5,742 nt of DNA. It comes from Planctomycetota bacterium (GTDB lineage Bacteria > Planctomycetota > Phycisphaerae > Phycisphaerales > Phycisphaeraceae). The notes under the pieces were generated by a model that saw nothing but the letters and a program-made list of their open reading frames with translations, ran no database searches and had not been told where the DNA came from. The stretch lies in contig JAJUHR010000130.1 in assembly GCA_029267795.1 (NCBI GenBank), positions 1-5,742 of the forward strand, written 5' to 3'. This document shows positions 1 through 4,691 of this stretch, one piece after another (positions within the stretch are counted from its first letter, which is position 1; every line of letters begins with the position of its first letter). A program made the translations under genes and the position numbers.

Positions 1-222
1 GAACTTGGAAAGGATGCTGGACGCCGGCTCACGCTCCAGCAGGAACTGGAAGGCGGCCCGGATCACCCTCTCCGGCGCCACGCGCCCCTTCGACCACAGA
101 TCGTAGTCGGACCAGCTTAGCGTCACGTCGTATTCGTACCCCCGCCCGCCCTCGCGGACGCGCACGCGGTACGACCAGTGGTTGTGGCCCTCGGTCTCGG
201 TGGCGACCTCGATCTCCGGCAT
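1..222 (-). CDS. Small conserved hypothetical protein, C-terminus cut off by window edge
   Basis: The frame opens with ATG at 222-220 and stays open for 74 codons to the left edge, so the C-terminus is missing. The start is well supported by AGGAG (228-232) five bases upstream. The protein begins MPEIEVATETEGHNHWSYRV, continues with an acidic and aromatic stretch (DVTLSWSDYDLWSKGRV) and ends in a predicted helix (PERVIRAAFQFLLEREPASS). There is no signal peptide, membrane segment or recognisable catalytic motif, so it is probably a small soluble cytoplasmic protein. I have an impression of similar short proteins in planctomycete genomes, but I know of no function. Codon use is GC-rich like its neighbours. 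It appears to have its own promoter in the 91-base gap after fliD. I am confident that it is a real gene; its role is unknown. Confidence 0.75.
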   Translation of the reverse strand, partial: MPEIEVATETEGHNHWSYRVRVREGGRGYEYDVTLSWSDYDLWSKGRVAPERVIRAAFQFLLEREPASSILSKF

Positions 223-237
223 GAACGCTCCTAAGCG

Positions 238-261
238 GGGCGACGCGTCGCCCACGCGTGG
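238..261. repeat. Two abutting palindromes, each centred on ACGCGT
   Basis: GGGCGACGCGTCGCCC (238-253) is a perfect 16-base palindrome. CCACGCGTGG (252-261) is a perfect 10-base palindrome that overlaps it by two bases. The centres lie 11 bases apart, about one helical turn. The pair sits between the candidate -10 (268-273) and the ribosome binding site (228-232) of the left-hand gene. It could be an operator for a dimeric repressor or, in RNA, a GC-rich hairpin (GGGCGA / TCGCCC stem with CGCG loop) just before the ribosome binding site. The symmetry is seen directly; the function is inferred. Confidence 0.5.
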
Positions 262-267
262 ACGCCT

Positions 268-295
268 ATCATAGCCCCCGCGGCTCCGGCGTCAC
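268..295 (-). promoter_or_regulatory. Putative sigma-70-type promoter of the left-hand small gene
   Basis: Read on the minus strand, GTGACG (295-290; 4 of 6 to TTGACA) is followed by a 16-base spacer and TATGAT (273-268; 5 of 6 to TATAAT). Transcription would start near 261, giving a leader of about 40 bases that contains the two palindromes and the AGGAG ribosome binding site. This is a match by eye only. The -10 stands out because the surrounding gap is very GC-rich. Confidence 0.35.
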
Positions 296-300
296 GGCCC

Positions 301-315
301 GACGGCCACGCCGTC
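301..315 (-). terminator. Short GC hairpin overlapping the fliD stop codon
   Basis: GACGGC-CAC-GCCGTC forms a 6-bp stem with a 3-base loop and overlaps the fliD stop codon at 314-316. No T-run follows on the minus strand, so this is not a canonical intrinsic terminator. It is the only stem near the end of fliD and may only slow transcription or protect the 3' end. Confidence 0.15.
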
Positions 316-3076
316 ACGACCCGATCTGAGGCACCAGCGCCGCCAGGCTCGCCAGCGAGGAACTCTGCGACTGCATCTCGGCCAGCGCCTTTTCCATCGC
401 GTCGAACTGCGCCCGCAGCACCAACCGCTTCCGTTCCAACTGGGCGTCCAGGTCCTCGATCCGATCGTTGTTCAGAGTCAGCTGGGAGTCGATCGCGTCC
501 AGCCGCTGGGCGATCGTCCCGGTCGTGGTGTTGGTCAGGTTCTCCAGCAGCGTGTTGAAGTCCACGCCGATGCCCGAGGCGGTAATCGTCGTCTCGTTGG
601 TCTGCGGGTCGGTCTCGGTTTCCTTGAAGGTCAGCAGGTTCTCCACCGCCTCAAAGTCGGTCTCCAGGGCCTTGCGGAACTTCCCCTCGTCGAAGGTGAC
701 CGTGCCGCCTTGACCGACGCGCACCCCGATCTGAGCCAGCGTCCGGAACTGCGTCGACACGTCGCCGTTCGCCCCGCTAAGCAGGTTGAACAGCGAGTTG
801 CGCACCCGCAGCACGATGGCGTCGCCCAGGAGCAGCCCGCGTTGCTCCTTCTCCGCGTCGTAGGTGTCGTACTTGTCCAGCGTCTCGGTGACCGCGTTGA
901 ACCGCTCGACGAACGTGCTCATCGCCTCGGCGATCGCCGAATCGTCGCGCGTCACGGTCAGCTTCACCGACCCCGTGCTGACGTTGTGCAGGTCGATCGT
1001 CACGCCCGGCACCACCCCCGCCAGCGTGTTCGTCGCCGAGGTGAGCGCCACCCCCCTCGCCGGATCGGACGACCCAAAGAACACCAACGCGTCCTGGGCC
1101 TCGACCAGCGTCGTGGCGCCAAGGTCCAACGCGCCGTCGTCGAACACGTACCGCCCGGCGCCCCCGGCCACCCGGCTGAGCAGGCTCAACCGGAACGGGT
1201 TGTTCGCCGACCCGTCGTCCACCACCGTGGCGGCGATGTTCAGCCCCGCGTCGTTGATCTTCGCCACCAGGTCGTCCAGGGTGTCGTCGGAATCTAGCGT
1301 CACAGTCTTCTCGAACGACCCGTCCAGGTCGTCGCCCGCGTTCTCAGCCTCGCCGAGGATCCCCAGGTCGCGGGCCGTGCTCGAGCCGGATTCCTCCACC
1401 TTCAGCTTCGAGGCCCCGCTGCCCGTGTCCTCGATGAGGATGCCGTCGCCGTTGTCGTTGATCCGCGCGCTCACCGCCAGCCCGCGGCTGTTGATCTCGC
1501 TCAGCACGTCCTCGACCGTGACCTCGTTGCCCTGCGACAGGTCCACCGTCGCCGAAGCGCCGTTGGAGTCCGTGATCTTGAACTTGCCACCCGTGACCCC
1601 CGCGCCGCCGTTGAGGCTCGACAGCAGCGTGCTCTCAGACACGTAGCGCACCTGCACATTGCCGGAGTCGATGCTGTCAGCCGCGTACGAGCCGGCCAGC
1701 CCCAGTTCCGTCGCCGCCGACCCCGTCACGTCCGCAACGATCAGGTTCGACGCCGTGCCCCCCGTGGTGTCGGTCAGCAGGACCCCGTTGCCCGCGCTGT
1801 TCAGCGACGCGGTCACGCCCGCCCCCGCGTCGTTGATCAGGTCGACCAAGTCCGACACGCTCTGCGCCGAGGACAGGTCCACCGCCGTGGCTACCCCCGC
1901 CCGGTTGGTGATGCTGACCTGCCCCAGTGTCAGCCCGCTGCCCCCGCGGAGGTTCTTCACCAGCTTGGAGTTCAGCGTCGCGATCACCCGGCTGCCCACC
2001 AGCGTGCCGTCGCCATCGCCGTCGGTGGTGAGGATCCCCAGGTCCGCCGCCGCCTGCGAGCTATTCAGAGCCGTCACCTGCAGCGTAAACCCGTTGTCGG
2101 TGGACGTGTCGACCAGTCGCAGGCCCGTGCCGTCGCTGTTCACCGAAGCGGTAACATCGCCCCCCGAAGCCGCGTCGATCTTGTCGATCACGTCGCCGAT
2201 CGTGGCCGCCCCTTCCAGGTCCACATCGAACGTTGTGCCGTCGCGCCGCGTGACCCGAAAGTCGTTCACCGCGTCCTTCGACCGCACGCCGTTGCCGTCG
2301 TTCAGCGTCGTGAGGAACGTGTCGTCCCCGATGCGGTTAACCTGGCTGCCGGTAAGCGTGTTGGACGCGACCGACCCCACCAGCCCCAGCCCCGCCGCGG
2401 TGGTCCCGCCACCAACCTCCTTGACCGACAAGTTCGTGGAGGTCGACCCGCTGGTGTCCGTCAGTTGGAACCGGTCGCCGTCCACACCGGCCGTGACGCT
2501 GATCCCCGTGGCGTTGTTGATCGCCTCCAGCACGTCCTCGACGGTCAGCGCCTGGCTCAGATCGATCACCGCCGAAGCGCCGGAGCGGTCGGTGATCTGG
2601 ATCTTCCCGCGGTTCACCCCCGTCCCGCCGTTGAGCTGGCTCAGGCCCGTGTTCGAATCCAGCCGCGCCGGGCCAAACTCGAACGTCAGGGTCGCCCCCG
2701 AAGGCGCCACCGCGGTCACGTCCCGGTCCGTAAACCCCTTCGTGATGATCTGCTGCGTGCTGACCAGCCGGGCCACCGTAAAGTCGTAGCTGCCGGGGGT
2801 GGCGCTGGTCGATGAACTGGCGGTCAGCACCGATTCGTTCGAGCTATTGACCGACGTCGAGCGGAACACCCGGCTGTTGATGAACGTGCCCACCGAAGAC
2901 TTCAGCGCCAGCAGCTTGGCGTTGATGTCCTGGATGGCCACCTGCTGCGAGGTCAGCACCGCGTTCTGCTTCTGGACCAGGGTCTTCGGCCGGGCCTCCA
3001 ACGCCAGAAGCTGGCTGATGATCTCCTCGGTGTTGATGCCGCTGACCAGCCCGATGCCGCTGCTGATAGTCCCCAT
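314..3076 (-). CDS. fliD: Flagellar filament cap protein FliD (hook-associated protein 2), enlarged by internal repeats
   Basis: FliD forms the cap at the tip of the growing flagellar filament and promotes folding and insertion of exported flagellin. The ATG at 3076-3074 is preceded by AAGGG (3085-3089) at a spacing of 8. Residues 3-105 form the FliD N-terminal domain (ISSGIGLVSGINTEEIISQL, then a heptad-rich helix and GSYDFTVARLVSTQQI). Residues about 660-905 form the FliD C-terminal domain, including ALVFFGSSDPARGVALTSAT, NTLAGVVPGVTIDLHNVSTG, RGLLLGDAIVLRVRNSLFNL and a terminal coiled coil at about 858-905. There is no Sec signal, as expected for a substrate of the flagellar type III exporter. 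The protein has 920 residues; typical FliD proteins have about 450-500. The extra length is mostly four related repeats of about 90-105 residues (146-576), resembling flagellin hook IN motifs, in the surface-exposed D2/D3 region. A fifth, more diverged IN-like stretch (592-648) leads into the C-terminal domain. No fliS or flagellin gene is visible nearby. Confidence 0.95.
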   Translation of the reverse strand: MGTISSGIGLVSGINTEEIISQLLALEARPKTLVQKQNAVLTSQQVAIQDINAKLLALKSSVGTFINSRVFRSTSVNSSNESVLTASSSTSATPGSYDFTVARLVSTQQIITKGFTDRDVTAVAPSGATLTFEFGPARLDSNTGLSQLNGGTGVNRGKIQITDRSGASAVIDLSQALTVEDVLEAINNATGISVTAGVDGDRFQLTDTSGSTSTNLSVKEVGGGTTAAGLGLVGSVASNTLTGSQVNRIGDDTFLTTLNDGNGVRSKDAVNDFRVTRRDGTTFDVDLEGAATIGDVIDKIDAASGGDVTASVNSDGTGLRLVDTSTDNGFTLQVTALNSSQAAADLGILTTDGDGDGTLVGSRVIATLNSKLVKNLRGGSGLTLGQVSITNRAGVATAVDLSSAQSVSDLVDLINDAGAGVTASLNSAGNGVLLTDTTGGTASNLIVADVTGSAATELGLAGSYAADSIDSGNVQVRYVSESTLLSSLNGGAGVTGGKFKITDSNGASATVDLSQGNEVTVEDVLSEINSRGLAVSARINDNGDGILIEDTGSGASKLKVEESGSSTARDLGILGEAENAGDDLDGSFEKTVTLDSDDTLDDLVAKINDAGLNIAATVVDDGSANNPFRLSLLSRVAGGAGRYVFDDGALDLGATTLVEAQDALVFFGSSDPARGVALTSATNTLAGVVPGVTIDLHNVSTGSVKLTVTRDDSAIAEAMSTFVERFNAVTETLDKYDTYDAEKEQRGLLLGDAIVLRVRNSLFNLLSGANGDVSTQFRTLAQIGVRVGQGGTVTFDEGKFRKALETDFEAVENLLTFKETETDPQTNETTITASGIGVDFNTLLENLTNTTTGTIAQRLDAIDSQLTLNNDRIEDLDAQLERKRLVLRAQFDAMEKALAEMQSQSSSLASLAALVPQIGS
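1349..2641 (-). repeat. Four tandem IN-type repeats coded within fliD
   Basis: The units cover residues 146-235, 256-361, 375-463 and 486-576 of FliD (nucleotides 2641-2372, 2311-1994, 1954-1688 and 1621-1349). Each follows one pattern: an LNGGxGV-like opening, a GKxxITDxxG strand, a VDLS strand, a T/V-x-DVLxxIN helix, a V-x-A-x-x-N-x-x-G-D-G turn, a hydrophobic-x-DT strand and a closing A-x-x-LGL/LGI. Units 1 and 4 are the closest: SQLNGGTGV / SSLNGGAGV, ITDRSGASAVIDLSQ / ITDSNGASATVDLSQ, TVEDVLEAIN / TVEDVLSEIN. Unit 2 is the most diverged. Unit starts are 110, 119 and 111 residues apart. The copies have diverged at the DNA level, so this is old duplication and not a recent assembly-prone tandem array. 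Confidence 0.8.
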
Positions 3077-3090
3077 CGAACCGGCCCTTG

Positions 3091-3111
3091 CTCGCTTAAG
3101 TTCCTAAGCCC
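3091..3111 (-). promoter_or_regulatory. Shared 21-base leader element upstream of fliD
   Basis: The minus strand reads GGGCTTAGG, seven bases, then GCGAG, ending 14 bases before the fliD ATG. The same arrangement with the same 7-base spacing occurs at 4202-4222 before the uracil-DNA glycosylase gene; 16 of 21 bases are identical. The minus-strand stretch TTGGTACGGGGCTTAGG (3119-3103), which overlaps it, also resembles a sigma-54 -24 box, but the -12 GC dinucleotide is missing. The function is unknown. Confidence 0.3.
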
Positions 3112-3126
3112 CGTACCAACCACACC

Positions 3127-3165
3127 ATAAAAAACACAATAACGCCACCCTTGCATGGCCGTGGC
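3127..3165 (-). terminator. Terminator-like hairpin and T-rich tract between the glycosylase gene and fliD
   Basis: On the minus strand GCCAC (3165-3161) and GTGGC (3148-3144) can pair around a 12-base loop. A T-rich stretch containing TTTTTT follows (3143-3127). This is the most T-rich run in the window and lies after the glycosylase stop. The stem is only 5 bp, so it is a weak candidate for termination of the glycosylase transcript, or simply an unstructured AT-rich leader of fliD. Confidence 0.3.
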
Positions 3166-3187
3166 ATAACCCCCGCCCCTCCGTCAT

Positions 3188-3216
3188 TTATCGACCCCCC
3201 GGCAGACCCTACTTGA
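3188..3216 (-). promoter_or_regulatory. Weak sigma-28 (FliA)-like promoter upstream of fliD
   Basis: GTCGATAA (3195-3188) matches the flagellar sigma-28 -10 box GCCGATAA at 7 of 8 positions. TCAAGTAG (3216-3209) resembles the -35 TAAAGTTT, but the spacer is 13 bases instead of the usual 11. A sigma-28 promoter before fliD would fit known late flagellar gene control. Against it, the terminator-like element at 3127-3165 lies between this site and the fliD start, which sits about 110 bases downstream. Confidence 0.25.
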
Positions 3217-3296
3217 AACCCCAAGTGACGGACAGATGTGATGAAAAATCAGACCCCGCTGCCACTTACAAATCACAGCCCAACCCGCAGCACGTG

Positions 3297-3311
3297 CCGT
3301 GACCCTCACGG
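3297..3311 (-). other. Perfect 6-bp hairpin just after the glycosylase stop codon
   Basis: CCGTGA-CCC-TCACGG forms a 6-bp stem with a 3-base loop six bases after the glycosylase stop (3320-3318). It is directly followed on the minus strand by the 8-base palindrome GCACGTGC (3297-3290), with which it shares one base. There is no T-run. It may be a 3'-end structure or a Rho-associated stem. Confidence 0.2.
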
Positions 3312-3317
3312 ACAACC

Positions 3318-4181
3318 TCACCCCCTCAGCTCCGCAAGCTTTTCCATCACCTTCTGCAGGTCGGACCACACCTTCTTGCGGTTCTCCGGCGTGTACGACC
3401 GCAGCAAATACGCCGGGTGGAACGTCGGCATCACCGGGATCGACGGCCCCTCCGGCACCAACCCACTAAACACGTGCCACCGGCCACGCAACGACGTGAT
3501 CCCCTCCGTCGTGCCCAGCAACTGCTTGGCCGCGGGCCCCCCCAGCGCCACGATCACCCGCGGCTGGATCGCCTGAATCTGCCTCCGCAGGTACCCCCAG
3601 CACGCGTCGACCTCCACCGGCGTCGGCGCCCGGTTGTTCGGCGGGCGGCACTTCACGATGTTCGCAATGTACACCTGCTCGCGCCTTAGGCCCATCGCCG
3701 CAATTTGTTTGTTGAGCATCTCCCCCGCACGGCCCACGAATGGCCGGCCCTGCTCGTCTTCGCTTTGACCCGGCCCCTCCCCGATGAACATCAGCTCCGC
3801 GTCGGGATCCCCCTCCCCGAACACCGTCTGGATCCGTCCGTGGCACAGCTCGCACTTCGTGCAGGGGCGAACCTCCTGCAGGTCCATCTGCGTCAGCAAT
3901 TCGATCTTGGTCTGCCGGTCGATTTTCGTCCGCTCCCGCGGCGCTGCGATCGACAACAGCGGCATCCGATCCTCTACCACGGGACCCGCCCCCTGCTGGG
4001 CCCCATCTCGGCCCGAAGGCCGGCCGGGAAGATCGGCCACGTCGCCCGGACCCGCCGCCACCGCCCCTTCACCTTCGCCCAGCCGCGGATCAGCTCGGCC
4101 CCGAGGCACCCATTCGACGCCCAGCAACCGATCCGTTTCGACGCTCTGGCGTAGCACACGCTGTAACCTTTGATCCGTCAT
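3318..4181 (-). CDS. Family 4 (Fe-S) uracil-DNA glycosylase
   Basis: This enzyme excises uracil from DNA, arising from cytosine deamination or dUMP misincorporation, in the first step of base excision repair in the cytoplasm. Counting from the ATG at 4181 it has 287 residues. The family 4 signatures are in order: cysteines 107 and 110 (CTKC) and 178 and 194 (C-x15-C) for the [4Fe-4S] cluster; GEGPGQSEDEQGRPFVG at 134-150, lining the uracil pocket; NIVKCRPPNNRAPTP from 174; a VIVALGG strand; and HPAYLLR at 255-261. An extra cysteine at 113 makes CxxCxxC. About 100 residues precede the catalytic core, including a Gly/Ala/Pro-rich low-complexity linker, whereas the Thermus type starts almost directly at the first cysteines. 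An in-frame GTG at 4199 would add six residues, but GAGG sits only one base before it. The ATG is also not strongly served (AGG four bases upstream), so the exact start is uncertain. Confidence 0.93.
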   Translation of the reverse strand: MTDQRLQRVLRQSVETDRLLGVEWVPRGRADPRLGEGEGAVAAGPGDVADLPGRPSGRDGAQQGAGPVVEDRMPLLSIAAPRERTKIDRQTKIELLTQMDLQEVRPCTKCELCHGRIQTVFGEGDPDAELMFIGEGPGQSEDEQGRPFVGRAGEMLNKQIAAMGLRREQVYIANIVKCRPPNNRAPTPVEVDACWGYLRRQIQAIQPRVIVALGGPAAKQLLGTTEGITSLRGRWHVFSGLVPEGPSIPVMPTFHPAYLLRSYTPENRKKVWSDLQKVMEKLAELRG

Positions 4182-4201
4182 GGCACCTGAGGAAGACACC
4201 C

Positions 4202-4222
4202 CTCGCAGATATCCCTAAGCCC
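4202..4222 (-). promoter_or_regulatory. Shared 21-base leader element upstream of the uracil-DNA glycosylase gene
   Basis: The minus strand reads GGGCTTAGG, seven bases including the palindrome GATATC, then GCGAG, ending 20 bases before the chosen ATG. It matches the element before fliD (3091-3111) in sequence and internal spacing. Its recurrence close to two start codons argues for a transcription or translation signal, but I cannot assign it to a known class. Confidence 0.3.
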
Positions 4223-4238
4223 GCCTCCATCAACATCT

Positions 4239-4253
4239 CAAGGCCCGGCCTTG
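4239..4253 (-). other. Small hairpin in the gap between the HhH gene and the glycosylase gene
   Basis: CAAGG-CCCGG-CCTTG is a 5-bp stem with a 5-base loop, 51 bases after the HhH protein stop. No T-run follows on the minus strand. It may be a weak terminator or chance structure. The rest of the gap (4182-4304) holds only the shared leader element and no convincing promoter. Confidence 0.15.
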
Positions 4254-4304
4254 GCCCACCATCTACATCACCACGCGGCCTCGTCGTAAGAACACCTCCC
4301 CTGC

Positions 4305-4682
4305 TTAATCCCTAGCCCCCCCGGCCTGAACACCAGCCCCCTCAACCGACCCGACCGGCAAGCACACCACATACGGCGCGATCTTGTTCAAAGTCTTGGC
4401 TCCAATACCAGCCACCTCGTCCAACTCCTGCACCCGCTCGAACCGCCCATGCGCCTGGCGGTAATCAACGACCCACCGGGCAACCCTCGGGCCGATCCCC
4501 GGCAGCAAAGCCAGCGTATCCACATCCGCCCGGTTCAGGTCGATGAGCATCCCCGTCGGCTCCCCCCCGACCCGATCCGCCCGCACCGGCCGCGCCCACC
4601 ATGCTACCCAGCACCCCACCACCATCACACCCACGAAACCCGTTAGCAAACCGGTTGTGTACCGCCCTTGCCTCGTGGTCAT
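4305..4682 (-). CDS. ComEA-like helix-hairpin-helix DNA-binding protein with N-terminal membrane anchor
   Basis: This 125-residue protein has one hydrophobic segment at about 9-29 (TGLLTGFVGVMVVGCWVAWW), then a short polar linker and a compact double helix-hairpin-helix domain at about 47-107. That domain opens with IDLNRADVDTLALLPGIG, with hairpins GIG at 62-64 and GIG at 92-94. This is the ComEA fold, which binds double-stranded DNA without sequence specificity. In competent bacteria ComEA holds DNA outside the inner membrane for uptake; the layout here fits an extracytoplasmic domain. VVGC at 21-24 weakly resembles a lipobox, but the tryptophan-rich residues after it favour a plain membrane anchor. 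I chose the second ATG (4682-4680) because AAGGG (4689-4693) lies six bases before it; the ATG at 4688 has no usable site. The upstream GH10-like stop is at 4694-4692, so the ribosome binding site overlaps that stop and coupling is likely. No other competence gene is visible, so a role in uptake is inference only. Confidence 0.85.
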   Translation of the reverse strand: MTTRQGRYTTGLLTGFVGVMVVGCWVAWWARPVRADRVGGEPTGMLIDLNRADVDTLALLPGIGPRVARWVVDYRQAHGRFERVQELDEVAGIGAKTLNKIAPYVVCLPVGSVEGAGVQAGGARD

Positions 4683-4691
4683 TCCCATCCC

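Noticed and set aside
1349..2641. Repeat array as a CRISPR or recent tandem duplication
   Set aside because: The units are about 330 bases long, in frame, and diverged at DNA level with conserved protein pattern, so this is an old protein-domain repeat.
1659..2789. A 376-codon open frame on the plus strand
   Set aside because: It lies antisense to the fliD repeats. Its product is Ser/Pro/Val/Thr-rich without domain features, as expected when a GC-rich Gly/Asp/Ala/Thr-coding strand is read backwards.
3262..3282. Sigma-54 promoter (GTGGCAGCGGGG on the minus strand) far upstream of fliD
   Set aside because: The -24-like half is followed by TCTG where TTGC is needed, so the invariant -12 element is absent.
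4239..4253. Intrinsic terminator after the HhH gene
   Set aside because: The stem is only 5 bp and no T-run follows on the minus strand, so it is listed only as a low-confidence hairpin.
4686..4688. First ATG as the start of the HhH protein
   Set aside because: It touches the AAGGG at 4689-4693, leaving no spacing; the ATG two codons later has a 6-base spacing.
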